Shown here: positions 40,690-49,307 of the stretch, in pieces
Layout of the letters: each line of letters opens with the position of its first letter
Numbering within the stretch: the stretch's first letter is position 1
Source of the DNA: Raoultibacter timonensis
GTDB lineage: Bacteria; Actinomycetota; Coriobacteriia; Coriobacteriales; Eggerthellaceae
DNA: 64,000 nt
Direction of reading: 5' to 3'
Assembly (NCBI RefSeq): GCF_900240215.1
Contig: NZ_LT964681.1
Coordinates: 329,620-393,619 of the forward strand
The notes under the pieces: model-generated
What the model saw: the letters and a program-made list of their open reading frames with translations, nothing else
What the model was told of the DNA's origin: nothing
Databases searched by the model: none
Translations under genes and position numbers: made by a program

Positions 40690-43092
40690 CTACACCAGCT
40701 CTTCCTGGCGCTTCGCATGCCATGACCCGAACGCCTGGTACAGCAGGTTGAACACCGGCACGGCGATTGCGGCGGCCACCGCGAACGCCACGACCATCGA
40801 TTGGGTGAACGGCTCGATGCCGAACAGGCTTGGAAACACCGTCGAGCCGAGTATTACACCGCCTATCACGACGACGATAAGAGCAGCCCTGATGGGCGTG
40901 AAGGGAAACGACAGGCGTACGATGAGCAGCAGCCCCACCCACGCCGTAACGAGCACGCACATGGTCGACACCTGTGCGTAGTCGAGCCCGAGCGTCGTAT
41001 AGGAAACGATGTTGAGACCGAGCACGGCCAGGATCGCCGTTATCGAGCCCGGCAGCGATCGCACGATCACGTTGACGAGAAATTTGCCTTTGATGCGATC
41101 CTTATTCGGCTCGAGCGCAAGCACGAACGAAGGCAATCCGATCGTGAACGCCGAGATGAGCGTCATCTGAATGGGCTGGAACGGATACTGCCACGGCAGG
41201 ATGATGAAGCATACCGCGAGCACCATCGAGAGCACCGTCTTCACGAGGAAGAGCGAAGCCGAGCGCTGCAAATTGTTGATGGCCCGCCTGCCCTCGGCCA
41301 CCACCTTCGGCATCGAGGCGAAGTCGTTGTTCACGAGCACCAGCTGGGCAACGTTGCGTGCGGCGTCCGACCCGGCGGCCATCGCCACCGAGCAATCGGA
41401 AGCCTTGAGCGCGAGCACATCGTTCACGCCGTCGCCGGTCATCGCTACGGTATGGCCCTCTTTCTGGAGCGCGAGCACGAGCTTCTTCTTCTGCTCGGGT
41501 GTCACGCGGCCGAACACCTGATAGCAGGTTGCAGCGTTTTCGAGCGCCGCGTCGGAAAGAAGCGTCGTCGCATCCACGTACGCATCCGCATGGGGGATGC
41601 CGACGATCTGCGCGATTCCCGATACGGTACGGGGATCGTCTCCCGAAATGACTTTGAGATCGACGCCCTGTTCGATGAAGTACTGTATCGTCTGAGCAGC
41701 CGTCGAACGGATCTGATCCTTGATGGCGATGAGCGCAAGCGGCTGGGGCCTGCCCGCGATCCTCCCCTCGTCGTCGAATCCATCGACACGGGCAAGCACC
41801 ATAACGCGGGCGTTTTGCGCGAGCTCTTCGACCCGATTCTTGACCGTCGCGTAGTCTTTGCCGAGCACGAACTGAGCGGCCCCCATCACGTAGCTCGCTC
41901 CGCCCTCGAACACCGCGCCCGACCATTTCTTGTCGGAGGAGAACGGGATAACGCGTTCGATGCCGTACTTTTTCACGGATCGGTCGGATGGCTTCGTGCG
42001 TCTCCGGGAATGGCGCACAGCTCCTGGCTGCGGAATGACGTCCTGGTAGTAATCGATGATGGCCTGCGCCGTTTCGTTCGGATCTTCGTCTGCATCCGCA
42101 ATCGAATAGAATGCGCCGTTGGCTTCGCCCTCGTCGCAATCGCCGAGCGTCACCACCCGATCGACCTCCATCTTGCCGGTCGTGATCGTGCCGGTCTTAT
42201 CGAGGCACAGCGTATCGACGCGCGCAAGCGTCTCGATGCAGTACAGCTGCTGGACCAACACCTTGCTGCGCGAGAGGCGCACAACCGCCACCGCGAGCAC
42301 CGTCGAAGTGAGCAGGATGAGGCCTTCGGGAATCATGCCCACGAGCGCCGCAACCGACGAGAGGATGGCGTCGTTGAGCTCGATATAGGCGCCCGTGAAG
42401 TACTCGCGCGCGAAGAGTATCGCGCCGAGCGGGAAGATGATGATGCTCACGAATCGGATGATGCCGTTCAGGCTGTTCATGATTTCGGAATTGACGGCCT
42501 TGTGTTCCTTGGCCTCCGCGCTGATCTTAGCCGCGTAGTTGTCGGCGCCGACATGCGTTACCTGGGCGTACACCGTACCCGCATTGACGAAGCTTCCGCT
42601 CATGAGTTCGGAGCCGGCCTCTTTTCGCACGAGCTTGCTCTCGCCTGTCAACAGGCTCTCATTCACATCGCACGTGCCGTGCACAACCACTGAGTCGGAA
42701 GGAACCTGATCGCCGCGCCCAAGCACGATGATGTCTCCGAGCACCACCTCGTCGACGGAAATCTCCTGGCGCGCGCCATCGCGCATCACATCGACTTTCG
42801 AACTGGCAATGATGCTCAAGCGATCGGTCGTGCGCTTGGAACGGACCTCCTGGATGATGCCGATCGCCGTGTTGCACACGATGACGATCATGAACAGCAT
42901 GTTCTTATAGGAGCCGGTGATGAAAACGAAGCAGGCCAGAATGAGGTTTATTGCGTTGAACAACGTACATACGTTGGACACGACGATCTGCTTGATCGAG
43001 CGCGTCTTAACCGATGCATCGACATTGACCTGACCGCGCGCAACGCGTGCAGCAACATCCGAAGAAGAAAGGCCTTCGAGCTTCTTGTCCAT
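40690..43092 (-). CDS. Cation-translocating P-type ATPase, CtpE/P2-like
   Basis: An 800-residue ATPase. The phosphorylation site is DKTGTITTGK, the actuator motif LTGES, and the hinge MTGDGVNDVLALK. Membrane helix 4 carries GMIPEGLILLTS, the PEGL form of P2-type calcium/magnesium pumps, most like mycobacterial CtpE. About ten helices are present. It moves a cation (probably Ca2+) across the membrane with ATP; the direction cannot be told. AAAGGAGG precedes the ATG, and TATACT at 43120-43125 on the minus strand is a probable -10. A 39-residue membrane peptide is divergent. Confidence 0.9.
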   Translation of the reverse strand: MDKKLEGLSSSDVAARVARGQVNVDASVKTRSIKQIVVSNVCTLFNAINLILACFVFITGSYKNMLFMIVIVCNTAIGIIQEVRSKRTTDRLSIIASSKVDVMRDGARQEISVDEVVLGDIIVLGRGDQVPSDSVVVHGTCDVNESLLTGESKLVRKEAGSELMSGSFVNAGTVYAQVTHVGADNYAAKISAEAKEHKAVNSEIMNSLNGIIRFVSIIIFPLGAILFAREYFTGAYIELNDAILSSVAALVGMIPEGLILLTSTVLAVAVVRLSRSKVLVQQLYCIETLARVDTLCLDKTGTITTGKMEVDRVVTLGDCDEGEANGAFYSIADADEDPNETAQAIIDYYQDVIPQPGAVRHSRRRTKPSDRSVKKYGIERVIPFSSDKKWSGAVFEGGASYVMGAAQFVLGKDYATVKNRVEELAQNARVMVLARVDGFDDEGRIAGRPQPLALIAIKDQIRSTAAQTIQYFIEQGVDLKVISGDDPRTVSGIAQIVGIPHADAYVDATTLLSDAALENAATCYQVFGRVTPEQKKKLVLALQKEGHTVAMTGDGVNDVLALKASDCSVAMAAGSDAARNVAQLVLVNNDFASMPKVVAEGRRAINNLQRSASLFLVKTVLSMVLAVCFIILPWQYPFQPIQMTLISAFTIGLPSFVLALEPNKDRIKGKFLVNVIVRSLPGSITAILAVLGLNIVSYTTLGLDYAQVSTMCVLVTAWVGLLLIVRLSFPFTPIRAALIVVVIGGVILGSTVFPSLFGIEPFTQSMVVAFAVAAAIAVPVFNLLYQAFGSWHAKRQEELV

Positions 43093-43405
43093 CGCACCTC
43101 CTTTGCCGTAATCACACCAGTATAGAGGACGAAAAAGCAGGTGATTTTCCCGTACACGGTTTGCACATGATTACGTAACCGAACGTACGCCCGCGCCGGA
43201 ACACCGCCGAAAGCGAACCGACCCCGGAACCTCCTTTGCGCGAGCCCGTCGCGTTGGCCTCGGCTTCCGCAAACCGCGTTTCGAAAAGAGCCGCAGCAGC
43301 CCGTCGATTCAAAATCTTAATGCGTCCCTAATGCCGTGGCGCAGAACCTTAAGGCCCCGCTTACATCCGAAACTCTATGATTGATGCAAAGCGAAGGAGG
43401 CAACT
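43093..43405. other. 313-base divergent intergenic region
   Basis: It holds the probable -10 of the P-type ATPase (TATACT, minus, 43120-43125) and of the small peptide (TATGAT, plus, 43376-43381). No open frame with a ribosome site or clear RNA structure was seen in between. Confidence 0.5.
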
Positions 43406-43525
43406 ATGGTGGCAGCAATTGGAGCGGTACTGGGATTGTTCGTCGTGCTCTGCGGCGCATTCCTCTTCGCCATGCTGGTATTCTCGCCCGAAAACGACGA
43501 TTTTCACTTCGGAAAGCCGCAATAG
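43406..43525 (+). CDS. 39-residue single-pass membrane peptide divergent from the P-type ATPase
   Basis: The ATG follows AAGGAGG at ideal spacing. The product is one hydrophobic helix (AAIGAVLGLFVVLCGAFLFA, about 3-27) with a short acidic tail FSPENDDFHFGKPQ. Size and shape recall tiny P-type ATPase partners such as KdpF, but there is no sequence match I can claim. Function unknown. Confidence 0.65.
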   Translation: MVAAIGAVLGLFVVLCGAFLFAMLVFSPENDDFHFGKPQ

Positions 43526-43583
43526 CGCACGCGAGCCCGCCATCGGGCGAGCTCGGATCGTCAAAAGCGTAAAGGCAAGGGGT

Positions 43584-44624
43584 CTACGGCAGCAGCAATT
43601 GCGCGATCTGCACCGCGTTAAGGGCGGCGCCCTTGCGAATCTGGTCGGCCACGATCCACATGGCAAGTCCGTGCTCGACGGTGGAGTCCTTGCGCAAACG
43701 GCCGATGTACGTATCGTTCGTACCGGCGAGAAGCCCGGGCATCGGATAGATGTTCGACGAGCAATCGTCCATGAGCGTAATGCCCTCGAACGCCTCAAAC
43801 GCCTTGCGGGCTGCCTCGACGCTCACCTCGCCGGTGAATTCGACGTTCACGGATTCGGCATGGCAGCGCAGCACCGGCACGCGCACGCACGTCGCCGCCA
43901 CGGCGATGTTCTCGTCGCCCATGATCTTCTTCGTCTCGACGACCATCTTCCACTCTTCTTTGGTGGAATCGTCTTCGAGGAACACGTCGATATGGGGTAT
44001 GCAGTTGAAGGCGATACGGTGCTGGAACACCTCGACCTTGAGTTCGTCCTCGTTGAGGAAATCCTTGGTTTGACCGTACAGCTCCTCCATCGCAGGAGCA
44101 CCGCCGCCGCTTGCCGCCTGATAGGTCGATACGACCACGCGCTTGATGGGCGCGATGTCGTAGAGCGGCTTCAAGGCGACCACCATCTGAATGGTCGAGC
44201 AGTTCGGGTTCGCGATGACGCCCGAATGCCACGATACATCGCCCGGGTTCACCTCGGGTACCACGAGCGGCACGTCCGCATCCATGCGAAACGCGCTCGA
44301 ATTATCGATCATCACGGCACCCGAGGCAACGACGGCCTCGCGCATCTCCTTCGAAATGCCTGCTCCGCACGAAAACAGAGCGATGTCCACATCCTTAAAC
44401 GATTCGGAGGTCATCTCCTGCACGGTGAGTTCACCGGCGGGAACCTGCCCGCATCCGGCAAACTCGATCTTCTTGCCCGCCGAACGCGCCGAAGCAAGCG
44501 CGCGCACTTCGGACGCGGGAAAATCGAGGTCGTGCAGCACCTGCATGAATTCCTGCCCGACCGCCCCGGTTGCACCCGCAATGGCGACCACGGGGTTCGC
44601 CGGCATCACTTTGTTCCAAGCCAT
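43584..44624 (-). CDS. asd: Aspartate-semialdehyde dehydrogenase
   Basis: A 346-residue enzyme that reduces aspartyl phosphate to aspartate semialdehyde with NADPH, the branch point to lysine, methionine and threonine. The nucleotide motif is AIAGATGAVGQEFMQVL. The catalytic Cys lies in NPNCSTIQ. The phosphate-binding Arg is in SSAFRMD, and the catalytic His region is CHAESVNVEF. The start follows GAGGAG. It lies 69 bases after lysC, so lysC-asd form an operon. Confidence 0.96.
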   Translation of the reverse strand: MAWNKVMPANPVVAIAGATGAVGQEFMQVLHDLDFPASEVRALASARSAGKKIEFAGCGQVPAGELTVQEMTSESFKDVDIALFSCGAGISKEMREAVVASGAVMIDNSSAFRMDADVPLVVPEVNPGDVSWHSGVIANPNCSTIQMVVALKPLYDIAPIKRVVVSTYQAASGGGAPAMEELYGQTKDFLNEDELKVEVFQHRIAFNCIPHIDVFLEDDSTKEEWKMVVETKKIMGDENIAVAATCVRVPVLRCHAESVNVEFTGEVSVEAARKAFEAFEGITLMDDCSSNIYPMPGLLAGTNDTYIGRLRKDSTVEHGLAMWIVADQIRKGAALNAVQIAQLLLP

Positions 44625-44693
44625 CTCATCTACTCCTCATCTGCACGGCAAGCCGCGTATTCCGGTTTACGTGCCTCTGCCTGCGAAAATCCG

Positions 44694-45974
44694 CTAGCGG
44701 CCTTTTTGCATCTTAGCCGCTATCTCCTCGGCCGATAGCTGCGTCTCCTCGAACACGCTGTCCGAATCGAGGCCGAAGGCGCTGTGCAAGCACTGCACGG
44801 CGGCGGCGGCTTGAGCGGCATCGACCACCATGGACAGACGGATCGGCGACGTGGAGATCGCAAGTATGTTGATCTGGTTCTCCCCAAGCGTCGTGAACGC
44901 GCGCGCAGCGACACCGGGGCTCGACTTCATGCCGGTGCCCACCAGGCTCACCTTCGCGATGTCGTCGTCCACCAAAAATTCCCGCGCGCTGATCTCGCCG
45001 ACGATACGCTCGAGCGTTTCCTTCGCTCGGGGCAGATCGGCCCCAGGACACGTGAAGCTGATGTCGGTGATGCCGTCCTGCGAGATGTTCTGGATGATCA
45101 TGTCGGTGTTGACCGAATTGCCCGCCAGTGCCGAGAACACCTTCGCCGCAACGCCGGACATATCGGGAACGCCGCGGATGGTCACCTTGACCTCGGACGT
45201 ATCGTGTGCGATGCCGGTGATAACCGCTTCTTCCATGGAAGATGTCGCCTCCTTGATGAACGTTCCCGTCGAATCCGAAAACGCAGAACGGGAATGGATG
45301 ATCACGTTGAACTTGCGTGCGAACTCGACCGCGCGCATCTGCAGCACGCCCGCACCCGCGCTCGAGAGCTCGAGCATGTCGTCGTAGTTGATCTCGTCGA
45401 GCTTCTTAGCGCGCGGCGCCACGCGGGGATCAGCCGTGTACACGCCGTCGACGTCGGAGTATATCTCGCACACGTCGGCGCCGATGCCCCATGCCACGGC
45501 CACCGCCGTCGTATCGGAGCCACCGCGCCCGAGCGTGGTGATGTCGCCGTTTCCATCGATACCCTGAAAGCCCGCGACCACGGGAATGAATCCTTCGTCG
45601 AGCGCTTCTTTGATGCGGTCGGCGTGGATGCAGCTGATCTTGGCGCGCGCGTGGATGCAATCGGTCTCGATGCCCGCCTGCCTGCCGGTGAAGCTCATGG
45701 CACGGTAGCCGCGGGCTTCGATGGCCATGGCCAGCAGCGTCATGGATACCTGCTCGCCCGTCGAGAGGAGCCGGTCCATCTCACGAGCCGGGGGGTCGGT
45801 GTTGAGCGCCCGCGCCAAGCCCACCAGCTCGTCGGTGGTCTTGCCCATCGCCGAAACGACGGCAACAACCTGGTTGCCGGCCTGTTTGCTTGCGATGAGG
45901 CGCTTCGCAACCATCTGGATGCGCTCCGGCGATGCAACCGAGGTTCCGCCGAATTTTGCAACAATGAGCGACAT
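44694..45974 (-). CDS. lysC: Aspartate kinase
   Basis: A 426-residue aspartokinase that phosphorylates aspartate, the first step to lysine, threonine and methionine. Family marks are VAKFGGTSVASPERI at the start, GRGGSDTTAVAVAWG in the kinase core, and YSDVDGVYTADPR. Two ACT domains (about 265-420) form the allosteric lysine/threonine site. The length matches the single-polypeptide actinobacterial type. An internal start for a separate beta subunit is possible in this family. No lysine riboswitch fits in the 140-base upstream gap. Confidence 0.96.
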   Translation of the reverse strand: MSLIVAKFGGTSVASPERIQMVAKRLIASKQAGNQVVAVVSAMGKTTDELVGLARALNTDPPAREMDRLLSTGEQVSMTLLAMAIEARGYRAMSFTGRQAGIETDCIHARAKISCIHADRIKEALDEGFIPVVAGFQGIDGNGDITTLGRGGSDTTAVAVAWGIGADVCEIYSDVDGVYTADPRVAPRAKKLDEINYDDMLELSSAGAGVLQMRAVEFARKFNVIIHSRSAFSDSTGTFIKEATSSMEEAVITGIAHDTSEVKVTIRGVPDMSGVAAKVFSALAGNSVNTDMIIQNISQDGITDISFTCPGADLPRAKETLERIVGEISAREFLVDDDIAKVSLVGTGMKSSPGVAARAFTTLGENQINILAISTSPIRLSMVVDAAQAAAAVQCLHSAFGLDSDSVFEETQLSAEEIAAKMQKGR

Positions 45975-46115
45975 ATCTCTGTCTTTCTGAATAACGAGCC
46001 AACGATCTTACACTATAGCAAAAGAGCGCCAGCCAATCGTGCGAGGGCGCTTGATTACCGAACAATCATCAAGGCGAGCGGGCAACCCATCCACTAACCA
46101 TCGAGCAATCCAAAC

Positions 46116-46895
46116 TCAGGGCATCTGCCATGTAACCATGTTTTGGAAGAACAAGGTTGCAAGGATGGCTATAGCCGAGCTGGCCAACGTGCCTACCAGA
46201 TAGCACTCCGCAAAGTCCTTGTCCTCGCTCAGCTTGTTGAACCGGGCGATGCTTTTCGCCGTAAGAACGAACGCGATGGCTCCGAACTGACCGTACATGG
46301 TCAAGACGACTACGATAGTGCGCTCGAGCACGCCGATCCATCTCCCGGCACGCTGTTCCGCGGCGCATGCATCATCCTCGGCAGAAACGCCGCATTCTCC
46401 GTCTTTCCGGACCGAGCTCAACAGATGCTGGATGGCAATCGATGCGGGTCGCCACGATACGAGAAGAGCCAACGCAATAGACAGCATAGCGGAGAGCGCT
46501 TCAGACCCAACAAGGTCCCGCGCCCACGAGAGGAGCCCGTCGGCCGACTGGTCCGAGTAAAAGCAAAGTACGGCGCCGAAGCACACGATTACGTGACAGA
46601 CCTGATCGATGGAGAACAGCTTGAAAGATGACAGGATCTTCCGCTTTTCCAGCTCGACCTTTAGAAAATCCAGGGCTGCATGGGTAACAAAAAAGAGGAG
46701 ACCTGCGATCAGGAAAGCTTCTGCTGGGAAAACAAGGGCGGAGAAGAGAGTAAGGCACAGCCCGTATGCAATGCAGTGGACAACCAGCAGGCTCCGCCTA
46801 TCCTGCTTCCCCTGCGCAACCGTATTGGTTTGCACGTAGAAATCCGCGGCAACATGTCCGGCGAGTATGACAGCAAGCGCAATTCCAAAGCCCAC
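46116..46895 (-). CDS. DUF3307 polytopic membrane protein (SatE-like partner of SatD)
   Basis: A 259-residue protein with about six or seven membrane helices. It starts with the DUF3307 mark AGHVAADFYVQTN (an intramembrane His and Asp), then HCIAYGLCLTLF and FVTHAALDFLKV, placing further His and Asp residues in helices. DUF3307 proteins are often encoded beside SatD, as in the streptococcal sat locus. The GTG start at 46895 lies six bases past the satD stop, with GGTGAG as ribosome site. It is probably the membrane output or partner of SatD; its function is not established. Confidence 0.82.
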   Translation of the reverse strand: MGFGIALAVILAGHVAADFYVQTNTVAQGKQDRRSLLVVHCIAYGLCLTLFSALVFPAEAFLIAGLLFFVTHAALDFLKVELEKRKILSSFKLFSIDQVCHVIVCFGAVLCFYSDQSADGLLSWARDLVGSEALSAMLSIALALLVSWRPASIAIQHLLSSVRKDGECGVSAEDDACAAEQRAGRWIGVLERTIVVVLTMYGQFGAIAFVLTAKSIARFNKLSEDKDFAECYLVGTLASSAIAILATLFFQNMVTWQMP

Positions 46896-46901
46896 AGCAT
46901 C

Positions 46902-47798
46902 TCACCACTCTATCGATAGCTTGAGGGAATAGGCATAAGCTACAACTGCATTGCGCTCCTGGACGACCCTGCTCGAAGCAAGCTGGCGATCGATTCCCTG
47001 CCTCGTCATTCCCGTCAGATTCGAAAGGATAGAAGAGACTCCTTGTATATCCTTACCGTTGGGAAACGACGGACATCTATGCGCATCCCCGATCGGCTCA
47101 ATTGCAACAGGATGAAAAGTAAGCGAGTCAATCATACGAGCCGTTTCCGTTATACCCTGCATGAGACCGGGCTTCGCCTGCGACTTGCGGCTCATCGATT
47201 CGCGAAGATCAAGTAGGTTCGCGAGGCTGCGCTCGATGTCGCGCACTCGATCCGTCCCGAAAAACGCCTCGTCGTTGGGAGAAGCACCGACGAGAGGAAA
47301 CATCATCTCGATTATCAGCGCTGTATCGTTTTGCGCAGATGTTCGCATCTCGCTCATACCAGTCGAATGGTCCATAAGGACCGTCAGATACTCGTCGATG
47401 CGCCCATCGCCAACAAACACGACGTCGTACGGTTTATTCGATTTTGCTTCGTCGAGTGCGCGCCGTGCATGGTGGTAAGCGGAGCCATCCTGGCTAGGCG
47501 AGCTCTCGCCTTCAACGCGCACGCTCCAATCGCCAAAGCCAATGCCACCCCGGATGGTTTTCGCCCCGAGTATGAACGTAAGCATTCGATAATACAGAAA
47601 CGGCGTCAGGGGGTCGCGAAACAAGCCTTGTATTTCATCGCCACCGCTGAAAACGACTCGCTTCTCGATTCCATAGGAGTAAAGGATGTTGAGATAGTCG
47701 AGAGAAGCAGAAAGGAGCCCTTGCAACCGACCGCGCGCGTCCGAAGTATACTTCTTCGACTTCTTAACATCTGCAATAAGAACAAAGTAAGGTTTCAT
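46902..47798 (-). CDS. SatD family protein: nucleotidyl-cyclase-like N-terminal domain plus helix-turn-helix
   Basis: A 298-residue protein of the SatD family. The amino half has an unmistakable palm-like pattern. The first strand ends in Asp (FVLIADVKKSK, Asp10). A turn FSGGDEIQGLF (50-60) is close to GGDEF. A third element is RGGIGFGDW (83-91), followed by DGSAYHHARRALDEAKS, like the end of a class III cyclase core. The carboxy end (about 255-290; SSILSNLTGMTRQGIDRQL) looks like a helix-turn-helix. Families with this palm fold make cyclic nucleotides or signalling oligonucleotides; activity here is inference. It is the first gene of a two-gene operon controlled from 47832-47910. Confidence 0.8.
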   Translation of the reverse strand: MKPYFVLIADVKKSKKYTSDARGRLQGLLSASLDYLNILYSYGIEKRVVFSGGDEIQGLFRDPLTPFLYYRMLTFILGAKTIRGGIGFGDWSVRVEGESSPSQDGSAYHHARRALDEAKSNKPYDVVFVGDGRIDEYLTVLMDHSTGMSEMRTSAQNDTALIIEMMFPLVGASPNDEAFFGTDRVRDIERSLANLLDLRESMSRKSQAKPGLMQGITETARMIDSLTFHPVAIEPIGDAHRCPSFPNGKDIQGVSSILSNLTGMTRQGIDRQLASSRVVQERNAVVAYAYSLKLSIEW

Positions 47799-47831
47799 GG
47801 GTCCTTCGCAACATAGCCGTGTACGTTTCCT

Positions 47832-47860
47832 ACTATAGCAACAAAAAACGTTGTTTACAA
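47832..47860 (-). promoter_or_regulatory. Promoter of the satD operon with an operator filling the spacer
   Basis: On the minus strand there is a -35 TTGTAA (47855-47860), a 17-base spacer and a -10 TATAGT (47832-47837). The spacer contains one full CAACGTTTTTTGTTGC repeat, so a protein bound there would exclude RNA polymerase. The leader is about 25-30 bases. Confidence 0.75.
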
Positions 47861-47910
47861 GAAAAGCAACGTTTTTTGTTGCTTTTTAAAAAAGCAACGT
47901 TTTTTGTTGC
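47838..47910. repeat. Three operator-like repeats CAACGTTTTTTGTTGC
   Basis: Identical 16-bp copies lie at 47838-47853 (minus orientation), 47867-47882 and 47895-47910 (plus). Each is a dyad GCAAC-N7-GTTGC, the first copy lacking its outermost base pair. Centre-to-centre spacing is about 28-29 bases. On the minus strand the distal copies are followed by T runs, so they might also act as weak terminators for the upstream transporter gene. Confidence 0.9.
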
Positions 47911-47963
47911 GCGCTAGATGAACTCAAGACCCTTGCCCCGTCAAGGGAAGCGAACCCGATTGG

Positions 47964-49196
47964 CTACTTCCCCGCCTCCGGCATCCTCCACAAAAGGATG
48001 AAGCCCACCACGAACAGCACCGCGATCGAGAGAACACCGATCGAGGGATTACCCGTCAGCTGCGTGAACACCGAGACAAGCAGCGTACCCATGATGGCGG
48101 CGTACTTGCCGAAAATATCGAAGAACCCGTAGTACTCGTTGGCGTGCTCCTTGGGGATGAGCTTGCCGAACTCCGAGCGCGAAAGCGCTTGGATACCGCC
48201 TTGGAACAGGCCCACGCAGATTGCGAGGATCCAGAACTCGACGGCGCTCGTAAGAAAGAACGCCGCGAACAGCGTGATGCACAGATACGCGAACACGCCG
48301 ACGAGCAGCATGCGTTTCGTTCCCACCTTGCCCGCAAGCCTTCCGTAGGCGATCGCCGAGGGGAAGGCGACGAACTGCGTGACGAGCAGCGCAAGCACGA
48401 GCTGGGTGGAATCGATGCCCAAATCGGTGCCGTAGCTCGTCGACATCTTGATGATGGTATGCACGCCGTCGATATAGAAGAAGAACGCGAGCATGAACAG
48501 ACGCAGTTTCCTGTCTTTCACAATCTTTTTGAGCGTCGAGACCAGCCCCGAGAACGTATCCTTGATGATATGGGCGGTACGCTCCTTGAAATGGGTCTGA
48601 TGGACGTTCCTGATAAGCGGAATGCTGAATGCCACCCACCACGCGGCCGTGATCAGAAACGCAATCTTCATGCCGAGCGCCATATCGATGCCGACGGCTC
48701 CTCCCCCAAGCACGATGGCCAACGAGAGGATGAACGGCACGCACGAACCGATGTAGCCCCACGCGTAACCCAGCGACGAAACCTCGTCGTAGCGATCATC
48801 GGTTGCCGCCGCATCGACGAGGAACGCATCGTAGAACACCATCGAGCCGTTGAGCATGACGGAAGCCACCACGTATACGATCAAGAACGGAAGAGCCGTA
48901 GTCGGAAGTCCGAGCGCAGCGAGCGCAACGGCACCGGTGCCCACGCACCCGACGAAAAACTTCTTCTTGTTGCCCCTCAGATCGGCGATGCTGCCGAGAA
49001 TCGGCATGAGCAGCGCGAGCAGCAGCGAGGCGATCGTTTCCGCATAGCCCCACGCCACCACCACCGACGAGCCCGGCTCGGCGAGCGTCTGGAAGTACAC
49101 GGGGATGAGCGCCGTTGCAAGCAAGACAAAAGCTGAGTTTCCCACATCGTACAAAACCCAGCTTTTCTCCTGCTTGGTCAGTTTTAGTCTGGCCAC
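47964..49196 (-). CDS. MFS transporter, Atg22/UMF1-like
   Basis: A 410-residue, 12-helix transporter of the Atg22-like (UMF1) branch of the major facilitators. Family marks are SWVLYDVGNSAFVLLATALIP at the start, GSIADLRGNKKKFF between helices 2 and 3, and QGGIQALSRSEFGKLIP later. Vacuolar Atg22 exports amino acids in yeast; bacterial substrates are unknown. The GTG start at 49196 follows AAAGGATC. A much longer upstream frame enters the divergent gene and is rejected. No terminator is visible apart from the repeat region beyond the stop. Confidence 0.88.
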   Translation of the reverse strand: MARLKLTKQEKSWVLYDVGNSAFVLLATALIPVYFQTLAEPGSSVVVAWGYAETIASLLLALLMPILGSIADLRGNKKKFFVGCVGTGAVALAALGLPTTALPFLIVYVVASVMLNGSMVFYDAFLVDAAATDDRYDEVSSLGYAWGYIGSCVPFILSLAIVLGGGAVGIDMALGMKIAFLITAAWWVAFSIPLIRNVHQTHFKERTAHIIKDTFSGLVSTLKKIVKDRKLRLFMLAFFFYIDGVHTIIKMSTSYGTDLGIDSTQLVLALLVTQFVAFPSAIAYGRLAGKVGTKRMLLVGVFAYLCITLFAAFFLTSAVEFWILAICVGLFQGGIQALSRSEFGKLIPKEHANEYYGFFDIFGKYAAIMGTLLVSVFTQLTGNPSIGVLSIAVLFVVGFILLWRMPEAGK

Positions 49197-49307
49197 GTAT
49201 GATCCTTTCAACAAGAGCGTAACGTGTACGTTTTCAACTGTACTCCAATTGTATATGATGGGAAGCGGCGCTTCAGTAAAATAAATGACAAGAATGCGAG
49301 GCGATTC

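Noticed and set aside
45975-46115. Lysine riboswitch upstream of lysC
   Set aside because: The 140-base gap is too short for the roughly 170-base aptamer, and the conserved junction sequences are not seen.
47838-47910. Short CRISPR array
   Set aside because: Only three copies, 16 bp each, in mixed orientation, with spacers of about 12 bases and no cas genes. Promoter operators explain them better.
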